A stretch of 64,000 nucleotides of DNA from Aquicella siphonis. Lineage in GTDB: Bacteria > Pseudomonadota > Gammaproteobacteria > DSM-16500. Below the pieces are notes generated by a model that saw only the letters and a list, made by a program, of their open reading frames with translations, made no database searches and was not told where the DNA came from. The position numbers were made by a program, and so were the translations under genes. The stretch spans positions 186,001-250,000 of the forward strand of contig NZ_LR699119.1 in assembly GCF_902459485.1 (NCBI RefSeq), in the 5' to 3' direction. Positions 8,836 through 18,839 of the stretch are shown one piece after another (the stretch's first letter is position 1; every line of letters begins with the position of its first letter).

Positions 8836-10229
8836 TGCTGGAAACACAACATTCTTGCATCCATCCTTCCGCGTTTCGTTCGTATGACATACGCGGCATC
8901 GTAGGCAAGGCGCTGACGAAAGAAAGTGTCTTCCTGATTGGAAAAGCCATAGGTTCGTTGTTACACGATCTCAATGAACAGAAAATCACGTTGGCCCGTG
9001 ACGGCCGTCATTCCAGTCCCGTTCTGGCCGAGGCATTATCTGCAGGGCTGCAATCTGCCGGATGCGATGTGGTGAACATTGGTGTGGTGCCTACGCCTCT
9101 TCTTTATTACGCCACACACATTTTTGATTTCCATTCCGGGGTCATGCTGACCGGAAGCCATAATCCATCCGAATATAACGGTGTGAAAATGGTCATCAAG
9201 GGCGCGACGCTAGCGGAAAATGGCATACAGGAACTTTACAGGCGCATAGTCGAGAATCGTCTGTACGAGGGAGCGGGAACAAGATCGGACCTGGATATAC
9301 AGGATGATTATCTTGCCGAGGTGAAAAAAAATATTCATCTGGCAAGGCCGCTGCGTATCGTGATAGACGCGGGTAACGGAGTGACGGGAATGCTGGCGCC
9401 GCGGCTGTTTCGGGCACTGGGCTGCGAAGTGCATGAATTATTTTGCGAAGTGGACGGCGATTTTCCTCATCATCATCCTGATCCCAGCCAGGAAGAAAAC
9501 CTGCAGGATCTGATACGGGCTGTGCGCGACCAGCAGGCGGATCTGGGTCTCGCGTTTGATGGGGACGGCGATCGCCTGGGTGTTGTGACCGCCGGCGGCA
9601 AGATCATTTCGCCTGACAGGCTCATGATGTTATATGCAAAATCACTGTTAGCCGAACAGCCGGGTGCGAAAATCATTTTTGACGTGAAATGCACGAACAA
9701 CCTCGCTGCGATGATTCGCATGCTGGGCGGCGAGCCCATCATGTGGAAAACCGGGCATTCACTGATCAAGGCAAAAATGGCGGAAACAAAAGCACAATTT
9801 GCCGGAGAAATGAGCGGACATCTCTTTTTTAAAGATCGCTGGTTCGGGTTTGACGACGCGTTATATGCGGGTGCCCGGCTGCTTGAGATACTCGCGGACG
9901 AGGTCAGTGACAGCGATCAGCTGTTTTCTGATATTCCGACCAGTCTTATCACGCCTGAACTGAAAGTGCAGGTGGCTGACGAAGAAAAATTTCAACTGAT
10001 GCAGCGGCTGATTGAGCGTGCGGATTTTGCCGGCGCAGATGAAGTGAACACCATAGACGGCCTGCGCGTCAGTTTTGCGGACGGCTGGGGACTGGTCAGG
10101 CCTTCAAACACCACGCCTTATCTGATACTGCGTTTCGAGGCATTGAATGAAGTGATACTTAAACAGATTCAAGAGATTTTCCGCAACTGGATCTTGTCAG
10201 TCAGGCCGGACCTGGTGTTGCCCTTTTAA
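8835..10229 (+). CDS. algC: Phosphomannomutase/phosphoglucomutase
   Basis: 464 residues from ATG 8835, beginning [21 protein letters not shown]; the frame is open further upstream but there it overlaps dut. Four-domain alpha-D-phosphohexomutase: phosphoserine loop TGSHNPSEYNG, metal loop DGDGDR, sugar-binding GEMSGH, phosphate-binding loop RPSNTTPYL. It interconverts hexose 6- and 1-phosphates for LPS and polysaccharide precursors, in keeping with kdsB elsewhere in the window. The last gene of the coaBC-dut-algC string is followed 32 bp later by the ubiH-like gene. Confidence 0.94.
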   Translation: MLETQHSCIHPSAFRSYDIRGIVGKALTKESVFLIGKAIGSLLHDLNEQKITLARDGRHSSPVLAEALSAGLQSAGCDVVNIGVVPTPLLYYATHIFDFHSGVMLTGSHNPSEYNGVKMVIKGATLAENGIQELYRRIVENRLYEGAGTRSDLDIQDDYLAEVKKNIHLARPLRIVIDAGNGVTGMLAPRLFRALGCEVHELFCEVDGDFPHHHPDPSQEENLQDLIRAVRDQQADLGLAFDGDGDRLGVVTAGGKIISPDRLMMLYAKSLLAEQPGAKIIFDVKCTNNLAAMIRMLGGEPIMWKTGHSLIKAKMAETKAQFAGEMSGHLFFKDRWFGFDDALYAGARLLEILADEVSDSDQLFSDIPTSLITPELKVQVADEEKFQLMQRLIERADFAGADEVNTIDGLRVSFADGWGLVRPSNTTPYLILRFEALNEVILKQIQEIFRNWILSVRPDLVLPF

Positions 10230-10261
10230 AAGTCTTTTTGTTGGCCGGGGATTAATCCTGC

Positions 10262-11488
10262 ATGCAAAAAACAACACATGACATAGTCATCATGGGCGGC
10301 GGAATGGTGGGATCCGCTCTGGCCTGCATGTTGGCGCAAAAAACCTCTTTGTCAGTGGCTGTGCTGGAGTCCGCGCCGCGCAGCCAGCGCTGGAGCGCGG
10401 CGCATTATCATCACCGTGTCAGCGCTATCGCACAGTCTTCCCGGCGAATTTTCCAGGCATTAAATGTATGGCAGGGAATCCACTCAAAACGCGTAAGCCC
10501 GTTCAGGAAGATCGAAGTCTGGGATGCGGCGGGCAAGGGAGAAGTCACTTTTGACAGCAAGGAAATCGCCGAACCCTTGTTAGGCTATATCATTGAAAAT
10601 ATTCTTGTGCAGGCTGAACTGGAAGAAAAGGCCAGACAATCACCCCGGGTGGATTTCATTTCCCCTGTCAATATGGAGACGGTTTCATTTCATGAAAACC
10701 ATATCACGCTGATTTCCAGGGGCGGACGCAAATTTTCTGCCAGACTGGCTGTTGCGGCGGATGGCGCGAACTCCTGGCTGCGTGGGCAGGCTGGCATTGA
10801 AATCGAGAAAGAGGCGTATCATCAGCAGGCGATCGTGGCGGCGGTGGAAACCGCGCTGCCGCACCTGCAAACCGCGCGGCAGGTTTTTCTTGAGAGCGGG
10901 CCGCTGGCATTTTTGCCTTTGCGGGAAGAAAAATCCTCCTCCATCGTCTGGTCACTGGGTGACGACGAAGCGCAACGCCTCCTGGCGCTGGATGAGCCCG
11001 ACTTCATCTCTGCTCTTGGGCGCGCGTTCGACTACCGGCTGGGGGAAGTGACCGCTGCCAGCAAACTTCATGCTTTTCCTCTGCATAGACAACATGCCGC
11101 GCATTATGTAAAGCCGCGTGTCGCGCTGGTGGGAGACGCGGCGCATACTATTCATCCCATGGCGGGCCAGGGTGTCAACATGGGGCTGCTGGATGCGGCC
11201 AGTCTCGCCGATATCATTGCTGATGCGGTCAGCCAGCACAGAGATATAGGCGATTTGACAACTTTGCGCCGTTATGAGCGCTGGCGCAAGGCAGATAACC
11301 TGGTAATGCTGGCCGGTGTGGATATGCTGAAGCGTCTGTTTGCCAATGAAAGAAAATCCATACAATGTGCGCGCTCCCTCGGGTTAAATGCGGCCAATCG
11401 CATAAAATGGATTAAAAATGTTTTTACACGCCATGCGGTGGGCGACAGGGCGGGATTACCTGATCTTGCGGTGGAAAAATCATCGTAG
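10262..11488 (+). CDS. UbiH/UbiF/COQ6-family FAD-dependent hydroxylase (ubiquinone biosynthesis)
   Basis: 408 residues. N-terminal FAD-binding GGGMVGSALA, central D-G motif (VAADGANSWLRGQAGI), and the family signature GDAAHTIHPMAGQGVNMGLLDA around residue 290. Members hydroxylate the aromatic ring of ubiquinone precursors using O2 and NADPH. Whether it corresponds to UbiH, UbiF or UbiI cannot be decided by eye. It is on the same strand as, and 32 bp after, algC. A long hairpin (11505-11540) follows the stop. Confidence 0.9.
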   Translation: MQKTTHDIVIMGGGMVGSALACMLAQKTSLSVAVLESAPRSQRWSAAHYHHRVSAIAQSSRRIFQALNVWQGIHSKRVSPFRKIEVWDAAGKGEVTFDSKEIAEPLLGYIIENILVQAELEEKARQSPRVDFISPVNMETVSFHENHITLISRGGRKFSARLAVAADGANSWLRGQAGIEIEKEAYHQQAIVAAVETALPHLQTARQVFLESGPLAFLPLREEKSSSIVWSLGDDEAQRLLALDEPDFISALGRAFDYRLGEVTAASKLHAFPLHRQHAAHYVKPRVALVGDAAHTIHPMAGQGVNMGLLDAASLADIIADAVSQHRDIGDLTTLRRYERWRKADNLVMLAGVDMLKRLFANERKSIQCARSLGLNAANRIKWIKNVFTRHAVGDRAGLPDLAVEKSS

Positions 11489-11504
11489 ACTACACACGAT
11501 TAAC

Positions 11505-11540
11505 GAGAGCGTTCACTGACACAGTTCAGTGAACGCTTTC
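11505..11540. repeat. Dispersed intergenic hairpin repeat, copy A
   Basis: A perfect 12-bp stem (11508-11519 with 11526-11537, arm AGCGTTCACTGA) lies 17 bp past the ubiH-like stop and can act as a transcription end. Its right half, 11516-11540, is the 25-bp core CTGACACAGTTCAGTGAAC... that recurs at 24876 and 28890 with 3-4 differences. Confidence 0.7.
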
Positions 11541-11617
11541 CGATTAACAGGGTGTATCATCATGCGAATCAGCCCTGGCAAAAAATAACATTATTCTTAT
11601 TCTGTCAGGGCCTATGT

Positions 11618-13492
11618 TCAGATTGCGCAAAACGAGTAATTACTTTGCGGTGTTTTATATGGACTGATGAATGAATCCAATGCATGCAGGCAGGTACAGA
11701 AATCAGCAATGTCTGTATCCGGCGTGGACGTGCGCCGTTTTTTGCTGGCGTGATCAAACAGCCGCATATCATGTCGCGCGGGGGCGGCATCTTCGCTTTC
11801 CAGTGAGACCAGCCTTGGCGAGCGCAAGCCGGACTGTATGGCTTGCGCATATTGTATCATTTCATGCATAACGTCTATCCAGCTCGCCGATTCAGGCAGG
11901 GTTGTTTTTTGTGTGATCGCGAGAAAATGCTGATAAATCCCGATGCGGCTGTCACCCTCCAGTAATTCACTGATTCGCCTAGACATGTTTCGCTCAAGAG
12001 AGGCGCATAGTTCATAGCAAACCCATTCTGCCATGACTTCTGGCTGGGTTTGCAGGCTCGCCGCCATGCCCGTTATTTCTTCGCTGACAGCATTGACGTT
12101 GTCAACCCTGGAATTCAACCAGTGCGGATTTTTCATGCATAACGAATAGAGACGGGATGCAAATCCGCTGACCTGACAATGAAATTTGGCTTCCTGAGTG
12201 TCGGGATGCTGATTCAGCAAAAGGACCAGCGTATTGATGGGCAGAATTTCATTGATGATCAGGCTGGCGATCGCATTGTCAAGCAGGATGCTGCATTGCG
12301 GATGGGGAAGTTTGCTGAATTCACTCCAGTCAACATTCTTGCGGGCGAAAAAGTCCGCATACAACATGCTCACCAGTATGTCCTTGAGTTCATACGGAAT
12401 GGTCATGATCTGACGGCAGGAAATCTTTCCGCGTTGAATGAGCGCGGTTATGGCGGGATGGATCAATAACCTCGCTCGTCTTGAAGAGAGAGATTGTATG
12501 TCTGCCAATTCAATTTGCCGCGTCTTTAACAATTCAAAATAGACCGGGTGCGTGACAACCAGCATTTCATCCTGATTCATTCCTTTCGCGATATCCACCG
12601 TCATGATGCCGTGCTGAACGAGTGCGATGACAGTGGGATGGAGCAAGTTGTCCGCTTGTCGTTCACTTAAGGACAAGACGGTTTGGATGTTGATGGCACG
12701 GCTGTCAAGTTGTGCCAGCCAATGAGGGTGCGTGAGAATTTTGCGCGCGCCATTGGAAGTTCCAAGACGCTTTGCATAATGATGAAGATGGAGCTTATCT
12801 GATAAATGCCGGATGGCTGAACGCATGGCGAGATCCAGGGCGGAGGATTCGGCGCGTTTGATAATGTCTTGCATGTAGAGATTTTCTTCGCGGTCATCGA
12901 GAAAATTCGAACGCAAGTCAGCTACGCGGGCTGTGCGGGTGATGGTACCGGATCCGGGCAGATTGATTTGCACATCCACATGGGCGCTGCGGTTGACAAT
13001 GATCAAGGGATCGTCCGGGTCATCCGACAGAACTTCTACGTCTTCAGCAATCCGCAAGGCTTGGGTGTAGATTTTGTCGCGCAGAACCGGCAATTGCCAG
13101 GGATTGTCACCGCCGTCAACCGGAGCGCTTTCACTCTTGAAATCCGCAGTCCAATTTTCCTGGGGGATGGCCTGACGTAAGGATTCCCGGTTCCAGCGCG
13201 ATGGCTGCCGCCCGGACGCCAGCAAACGTTCTGTGATGAGATCAAGAATGTATGCTTGTATCTCCCCCACTTTGACAGCGGGTCCCAGGCGGTCAAGTCC
13301 CTGAAAATGTGCTGCAGGGTGATAATAACATTCGCGAATCCAGTAAAAATCATGATCTGCATTAACGGGATTTTCCAGAGCCTGAATGATTTCCGCTTCT
13401 TTTTGCAAAAATCCTGTTTCATCCTCGGGGAAATCCAGGAGATGGATGAGTGAGCTGGACAGGGTCCGTTTTTGTTCGCTGTTAAGAGGCAT
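11618..13492 (-). CDS. Large helical-repeat protein, paralogue of the upstream gene
   Basis: 624 residues, no signal peptide or membrane span, family not recognised. The first 130 residues align with the gene at 13523-15709 (both begin MPLN-EQKRT, then HLLDFP, then MGPAV/LGPAV plus GE-Q-Y). Around residues 250-390 there are about four units of 30-31 residues of the form hHPxhxxLhxxxxIxxxDhxxL, for example LLHPTVIALVQHG and LIHPAITALIQRG. The start is supported by GGAG at 9-12 nt upstream. Organisation as two tandem paralogues and soluble helical repeats is common among host-directed proteins in Legionellales, but nothing here proves secretion. Confidence 0.8.
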   Translation of the reverse strand: MPLNSEQKRTLSSSLIHLLDFPEDETGFLQKEAEIIQALENPVNADHDFYWIRECYYHPAAHFQGLDRLGPAVKVGEIQAYILDLITERLLASGRQPSRWNRESLRQAIPQENWTADFKSESAPVDGGDNPWQLPVLRDKIYTQALRIAEDVEVLSDDPDDPLIIVNRSAHVDVQINLPGSGTITRTARVADLRSNFLDDREENLYMQDIIKRAESSALDLAMRSAIRHLSDKLHLHHYAKRLGTSNGARKILTHPHWLAQLDSRAINIQTVLSLSERQADNLLHPTVIALVQHGIMTVDIAKGMNQDEMLVVTHPVYFELLKTRQIELADIQSLSSRRARLLIHPAITALIQRGKISCRQIMTIPYELKDILVSMLYADFFARKNVDWSEFSKLPHPQCSILLDNAIASLIINEILPINTLVLLLNQHPDTQEAKFHCQVSGFASRLYSLCMKNPHWLNSRVDNVNAVSEEITGMAASLQTQPEVMAEWVCYELCASLERNMSRRISELLEGDSRIGIYQHFLAITQKTTLPESASWIDVMHEMIQYAQAIQSGLRSPRLVSLESEDAAPARHDMRLFDHASKKRRTSTPDTDIADFCTCLHALDSFISPYKTPQSNYSFCAI

Positions 13493-13522
13493 GCTATCTG
13501 CTCCTTTCTTTTTGTGTTTCTG

Positions 13523-15709
13523 CTAAAAATTCATTTGTTTCAGGACTGGTGAGGATTTTTTTACTGTCAGGATGTCCATCACCCGTATCCGCTCACAGCA
13601 TTGATTTAACAGCTGGCAGTGATTGCGCGAAGTATCGGCTGGAACATTCACGTGAAACAGAGACAATACGTTGGAATGCGAAGCCGGAACATCCTTGTTA
13701 TCAAGAAATTTGACTGTTGCAAGCGTTTTCTGTATTTGATCAGCCAGATTCAAGGCGCAGGCCACGTGCTCTGTCCAGTCGTCATCTTCATCAAAGCGAG
13801 GATTATCTGTTATCACTGACAGATGAGATAACAAGGCATCAAGCGGTTTATTCAATAAGGGCTGGTCTTCCAATTCGTGTTGAAGCCGGTTCAATTCAAA
13901 TTTCATATAGACTGCGTATCGCAACAAAAGGCTTTGCTTGAATGTCTCTGCCGTCACACAGCAATCCGCCGCTGCGCCGGACAAATCGTCGAGAACGGTT
14001 TGCAGACTGTCAGCCTGGCCGTTGATTTGTGCGGGGTGGCCGCAGGCGGCCAGGTATAGGCGTTTGATGAACGCCTTGCAATAAAGGCGATAAAATGTAT
14101 ATCCATCCAGCGGATGCAGCTCCCGGCATTCTATCAGGCCTGAGTCAACCCAATCCAGAAACCGGGGGTGCGCTTCCAGAGTCCGGATGGTTTCGCTGGA
14201 AAAATTCAGTATATCGGTGATGGGAAGTGACCCGTTAGTGACGCCTCTCGCGGTTTTTCCGTTTAGCATCCAGCGGGACAGATCTTCAGTGATTTGGCTA
14301 AACGCAGGCCAGGGGACGGATTTGGCTGTGAAGTATCGTTCATACATGCTGCACATCAAGACCGGCTTGAAGTGGATGGGCAGCTTGCACGCATCGAGAA
14401 ATTGAAGCGCGCCGGTCTGGATCAGATTGGCAACCAGCGGCAAGATCAGAAGCTTGAAATTTTCATCGGTGACACGGCACACATCCAGAAAGTGGATTCG
14501 CTGGTTCGTCAGCATGGCATAATAGACAGGATGAGTGACAATGCTTAATTCGGCATCGTTCAACCCGAAGGCAATATTCAGTGAACAAAGATTCCGGCTT
14601 AGCAATTCATAAACGGCTGGCTGGGAAAGATTATGGAGTGCGCGGTTGGATAATTTCAGTAAATCAGAAAATTGCAGTCCTCCGAATCGGGTCTTTAGCA
14701 ATGCAATAACAGGCGATTGTGTGAAATGATGCGCGGCGCTGCCGGATACCTGTAACACGTCGGTGAATGAAATATTACCTTTACACAATTCTTCAAAATA
14801 ATATACATGCGTGATGATTTCACTGACGGGTTGAGAAACAGCCATGTCATGGAAGACCAGGTGATGGTTGATGCCGGCATCATCGCTGTCTTGTTCGTCA
14901 TCCGCCTGAAACCCCCTGTTGAATTCCGCGGCGCCCTGCTGTTCGGCTATATCCCTCGTGACCAGACGCAAGTCGCTTAATTTTTGCAGCGCACAGCGCG
15001 CGGCATAGTTTTCAGCGACGGCTTTTGCGGTAGGTTTGAGTGTCTCGATATAGAGGGTTTCGTCTTCATCGGATTGGAATTCATGCCGAGGGATCGCATC
15101 GCCAAAAAAAATTTTCGCCGTGTGAGTTTCGCCGGGAGCAAGCCTGATGGAGGCGGTGACATAAAAACGCAGGTATTCGCTTATTGTCGTTTCATCCGCA
15201 TCGTCATCTTCATCATCGCCACTGTTATCGTCATCAGATATCTCGAAATCCAGAATAATATCCATTCCTATCATGCCGTCATAAATTCTGCCATCCAGTC
15301 CCTGTAACTCGTAAGGGTGCTCGAAATTATCCACGACAGACTTTTCGGCGACAAAGTGGCTGGACCAGGAAGGGCTTGCGCGCAGCGGGGCGAGCAGGGT
15401 GTCCGGATTCCAGAGAAGACAGGGATTCCCGGTGCGGTTCAGGCATAGGGTAATGTATTCAATCAGGTATTCCTGAACTTCACCCTGGGTCACGGCGGGG
15501 CCCATCTTGGAAATGTTTTGAAAATACACGGCCGGATTTTCCAGGCATTTTTTTAGCCAGCAAAATTCATTATCCGGGGATTCGGGCTGGGTGAAGGCAT
15601 CGGTGAGTAATTTTTCATCCTTAACGAAGTCGCTGGGATCTGCCGGGAAATCTAGTAAATGATCTATTGATTTTTCTATGGTGCGTTTTTGCTCATCATT
15701 TAACGGCAT
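13523..15709 (-). CDS. Large helical-repeat protein with acidic insert, paralogue of the downstream gene
   Basis: 728 residues from ATG 15709, chosen because GGGAGGTGAACG precedes it and because MPLNDEQKRT matches the start of its neighbour; the frame extends 14 codons further. Compared with that paralogue it carries a strongly acidic insert near residues 175-190 (DDDNSGDDEDDDADE) and a longer C-terminus. Four units of about 30 residues (LSQPAVYELL, VTHPVYYAML, LILPLVANLI) occupy the middle. No catalytic motif recognised. It lies 30 bp upstream of its paralogue, so they probably share a transcript. Function unknown. Confidence 0.8.
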   Translation of the reverse strand: MPLNDEQKRTIEKSIDHLLDFPADPSDFVKDEKLLTDAFTQPESPDNEFCWLKKCLENPAVYFQNISKMGPAVTQGEVQEYLIEYITLCLNRTGNPCLLWNPDTLLAPLRASPSWSSHFVAEKSVVDNFEHPYELQGLDGRIYDGMIGMDIILDFEISDDDNSGDDEDDDADETTISEYLRFYVTASIRLAPGETHTAKIFFGDAIPRHEFQSDEDETLYIETLKPTAKAVAENYAARCALQKLSDLRLVTRDIAEQQGAAEFNRGFQADDEQDSDDAGINHHLVFHDMAVSQPVSEIITHVYYFEELCKGNISFTDVLQVSGSAAHHFTQSPVIALLKTRFGGLQFSDLLKLSNRALHNLSQPAVYELLSRNLCSLNIAFGLNDAELSIVTHPVYYAMLTNQRIHFLDVCRVTDENFKLLILPLVANLIQTGALQFLDACKLPIHFKPVLMCSMYERYFTAKSVPWPAFSQITEDLSRWMLNGKTARGVTNGSLPITDILNFSSETIRTLEAHPRFLDWVDSGLIECRELHPLDGYTFYRLYCKAFIKRLYLAACGHPAQINGQADSLQTVLDDLSGAAADCCVTAETFKQSLLLRYAVYMKFELNRLQHELEDQPLLNKPLDALLSHLSVITDNPRFDEDDDWTEHVACALNLADQIQKTLATVKFLDNKDVPASHSNVLSLFHVNVPADTSRNHCQLLNQCCERIRVMDILTVKKSSPVLKQMNF

Positions 15710-15941
15710 TCGTTCACCTCCCTGGCCTTTCTTTCTGTGATCATAAGGCATAATTACTTAAGATATTCTTAACATTCTGAAATCAAGGCGAATATCCTCT
15801 TGTTCGCAGGAGAAAAAGGAAGAGGGCGGCAGCGGCGCCAGGGGCGGCATGCCCATTTCCTCTTCTGTTTTCCATGTTAAAACGCTATACTCCTCTCCCT
15901 CTGGCAGGGTCGATACACCTTAAGCTATAAAGGAAAAATCT

Positions 15942-17024
15942 GTGGCAAAAAGAACACCATTCTATGATTTACACCTCAAGGCCAATGCAAAAATGGTTGA
16001 TTTTGCAGGCTGGGACATGCCTCTTCACTATGGCTCGCAAATACAGGAACACCACCAGGTCAGACAGCATGCCGGTATGTTTGATGTGTCTCACATGGGT
16101 GTGGTGGACTTGCGCGGGACAGGCGTCCAGGATTACCTGCGCAAGCTGCTGGCAAATAATATAGACAGACTGGTTGAAGGCAAGGCGCTGTACACATGCA
16201 TGCTGAAGGAAAGCGGCGGTGTGATTGATGATTTGATTGTCTATAAAATCAGCCATGATTTATATCGTGTCGTCATCAATGCCGGTACCCGTGAGAAAGA
16301 TCTTGCCTGGATGAGGATGCAAGCCGGCTCATTTGATGTTGCCCTGACGGACCGCGCCGATCTTGCTATGCTTGCTATCCAGGGCCCTGAAGTAAAAGAC
16401 AAGATTGCGCAGTTATTTCCTCCCGAACAGCTGGATGCGATACGCAGCTTAAAGCCTTTTACATTCGTTGTGTTTAATGACTGGTTTGTTGCTCGCACGG
16501 GCTATACCGGCGAAGACGGTTATGAATTGATTTTGCCGGCGGTGTCCGCTGCGGATTTGTGGCAGGCTTGTATCGCAGCCGGCATAGCTCCCTGCGGCTT
16601 GGGTGCGCGTGATACCTTGCGCCTCGAGGCGGGCTTGAATCTTTATGGCTCGGACATGGATGAATCGGTGACCCCCCTGGAATCCAATCTTGCCTGGACA
16701 GTGGTGATGGAACCGAAGAGCCGGGAATTTATCGGCCGTCAAGCCCTGGAAAAACAATCAGAACAAGGACTCAGGCAGCGGCTGGTCGGACTGGTTCTGG
16801 ATGGCCCGGGCGTGATTCGCAATCATCAGAAAGTGATAGTCGCGGGAAATGGTGTGGGTGAGGTGACCAGCGGGGGATATTCTCCCACATTGGAAAAAAG
16901 CATTGCCCTGGCGCGGGTTCCGGTTGAAACCGGCCCGCAGTGTTTTGTTGAAATCCGTAATAAGCAGGTTCCGGCGCTAGTCATCAAACCGCCGTTTGTG
17001 CGCCATGGCAAAAAAGTATTTTAG
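15942..17024 (+). CDS. gcvT: Glycine cleavage system T protein (aminomethyltransferase)
   Basis: 360 residues from GTG 15942 with AAAGGA upstream. It carries YDLHLKANAKMVDFAGWDMP, FDVSHMG, GYTGEDGYEL and GLGARDTLRLEAGL, the folate- and aminomethyl-binding motifs of GcvT. It transfers the methylene from the H-protein-bound aminomethyl group to tetrahydrofolate and releases ammonia. First gene of the gcvT-H-PA-PB operon; intergenic gaps are 11, 31 and -13 bp. A TATACT box near 15888 may be its promoter; no glycine riboswitch was recognised in the 190-bp leader. Confidence 0.97.
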   Translation: MAKRTPFYDLHLKANAKMVDFAGWDMPLHYGSQIQEHHQVRQHAGMFDVSHMGVVDLRGTGVQDYLRKLLANNIDRLVEGKALYTCMLKESGGVIDDLIVYKISHDLYRVVINAGTREKDLAWMRMQAGSFDVALTDRADLAMLAIQGPEVKDKIAQLFPPEQLDAIRSLKPFTFVVFNDWFVARTGYTGEDGYELILPAVSAADLWQACIAAGIAPCGLGARDTLRLEAGLNLYGSDMDESVTPLESNLAWTVVMEPKSREFIGRQALEKQSEQGLRQRLVGLVLDGPGVIRNHQKVIVAGNGVGEVTSGGYSPTLEKSIALARVPVETGPQCFVEIRNKQVPALVIKPPFVRHGKKVF

Positions 17025-17035
17025 GAGTAACGATA

Positions 17036-17425
17036 ATGAGTAACATACCGCAAAAACTGCAATACACAAAAACCCATGAATGGGTGAGAAAAGATGAAGA
17101 ATATCTGACGATAGGCATTACTGACCATGCGCAAACCATGCTGGGTGATCTGGTTTATGTGGAATTACCCGAAGTGGAGTCCAGTTTTGACGGGGGGCAG
17201 GAATGCGCTGTGGTGGAATCCGTTAAAGCCGCCGCTGATATCTATTGTCCCATTTCCGGGGAAGTGGTGGAAGTGAACGAGGCTGTGATTGAAAACCCTC
17301 AGCTGATTAATGAAGACCCGTATGGAAAGGGCTGGCTGATCCGCGTTCGTCCGCATGATCAGGTTTTGGCCGCATTATTGAGCGCGGATGAATATTCAAA
17401 GGTCGTGGCATCCGAAGCGCATTGA
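17036..17425 (+). CDS. gcvH: Glycine cleavage system H protein
   Basis: 129 residues. The lipoylation site is Lys64 in VVESVKAAADIY, within the usual hammerhead fold (YTKTHEWV at the start, ITDHAQTMLGDLVYVELPEVG-like strand). It shuttles the aminomethyl group between the P and T proteins. It lies between gcvT and the split P protein, and the length is typical. Confidence 0.98.
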   Translation: MSNIPQKLQYTKTHEWVRKDEEYLTIGITDHAQTMLGDLVYVELPEVESSFDGGQECAVVESVKAAADIYCPISGEVVEVNEAVIENPQLINEDPYGKGWLIRVRPHDQVLAALLSADEYSKVVASEAH

Positions 17426-17456
17426 TATCAAAAAGAGATCCGAGGGGTGAAGTTGT

Positions 17457-18839
17457 ATGCCGTTCATACCGCACACAGAGCAAGATGTAAGGGAAATGCT
17501 GGACACGATAGGAATTCAGAAACTGGAAACCCTGTTTGATGAAATTCCTGATTCATTGCGCAAAGCCTCACTGGAAGGGATTCCTTCAGGTATTTCTGAA
17601 ATGGAACTGGGACGGCTCATGCGCGAACGCGCGCAGCAGGATGGCGGAATGACTTGCTTTATCGGCGCCGGCGCCTATGAACATCACATCCCTGCCGCTG
17701 TATGGGACGTCGCCGCCCGGGGAGAGTTTTATACCGCATACACCCCTTATCAGGCGGAAGCCAGCCAGGGTTCGCTGCAATTGATATACGAATACCAGAC
17801 CATGATGGCCAATCTGATGGCACTGGAAGTATCTAATGCTTCTCTCTATGACGGCGCCTCGGCGCTTGCTGAAGCGATACTGATGGCGGTGCGTCTGGGC
17901 AGCAAAAAACACAAGACGAGTATTTTGCTTCCGCGGTCCATTCATCCTCATTATCGTGAAGCCGCGCAGACCATTGTCGGTCAGCAGAATATCAAGCTGA
18001 TAGAAGTTCCCTATCACAAAGATACCGGCAGAATAGAAATGAACACCCTGGACACATTATTGAACGATGATGTGGCGGCTTTCGTGATACCGCAACCGAA
18101 TTTTTTTGGTGCGCTGGAAGAAGTGGACGAATTGACAGACTGGGCGCGTGAAAAAGAAATTCTTTCCATCGCGGCGGTCAATCCCATGGCCATGGCCTTG
18201 CTGAAACCGCCTGGCCAATGGGGCAGGGAGGGCGTGGATATCGCATGCGGCGAGGGTCAGCCGCTGGGTATTCCCATGGCATCCGGCGGCCCTTATTATG
18301 GAATTTTATGCGCCAAAAAAGCGCATGTGCGGCAAATGCCCGGCCGAATCGTGGGACGCACCGTCGATGTTGAGGGCAAAAGCGGTTATGTGTTGACCAT
18401 GCAGGCTCGCGAACAGCATATTCGGCGCGCCAAGGCGACTTCTAATATTTGCACCAATCAGGGGCTGATGGTGACCGCTTCCACAATTTATATGAGTCTC
18501 ATGGGCCCTCAGGGTTTGCTTCGAACAGCAGCGTTATGCCATGAGAGGACGCGGGAATTGAAACAGGAATTAACAGCGATTCCCGGTGTGGAAGCTGTGT
18601 TCCGGGCGCCATTTTTCAATGAAATCGTGGTCAGGCTGAACAAGCCGGTCGAGCAGATGCTGAAAGAACTGGCGGCCCGCAAAATACAAGGTGGCTATGC
18701 GCTCGGCCAGAAATACCCCGAGCTGTCCGATTGTCTGCTGATTTGCGCGACGGAAACCAAAACGACTGATGATATCAAACTATTTGCAAAACATCTTCGC
18801 GATGTCCTTGAGGGGAGAAAACTCGCATGTCCGGCCTAA
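17457..18839 (+). CDS. gcvPA: Glycine dehydrogenase (decarboxylating) subunit 1
   Basis: 460 residues, the alpha subunit of the two-subunit P protein. Motifs include [34 protein letters not shown] and [12 protein letters not shown]. With gcvPB it decarboxylates glycine and loads the aminomethyl group onto GcvH. The split form is typical of Legionella/Coxiella and many thermophiles, whereas enterics use one 950-residue chain. ATG 17457 is preceded by GAGGGG. The 3' end overlaps gcvPB by 13 bp. Confidence 0.96.
   Translation: MPFIPHTEQDVREMLDTIGIQKLETLFDEIPDSLRKASLEGIPSGISEMELGRLMRERAQQDGGMTCFIGAGAYEHHIPAAVWDVAARGEFYTAYTPYQAEASQGSLQLIYEYQTMMANLMALEVSNASLYDGASALAEAILMAVRLGSKKHKTSILLPRSIHPHYREAAQTIVGQQNIKLIEVPYHKDTGRIEMNTLDTLLNDDVAAFVIPQPNFFGALEEVDELTDWAREKEILSIAAVNPMAMALLKPPGQWGREGVDIACGEGQPLGIPMASGGPYYGILCAKKAHVRQMPGRIVGRTVDVEGKSGYVLTMQAREQHIRRAKATSNICTNQGLMVTASTIYMSLMGPQGLLRTAALCHERTRELKQELTAIPGVEAVFRAPFFNEIVVRLNKPVEQMLKELAARKIQGGYALGQKYPELSDCLLICATETKTTDDIKLFAKHLRDVLEGRKLACPA

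Noticed and set aside
15752-15941. Possible glycine riboswitch upstream of gcvT
   Set aside because: Scanned for the conserved glycine-aptamer cores; the leader is GC-rich but lacks them, so no riboswitch is claimed.
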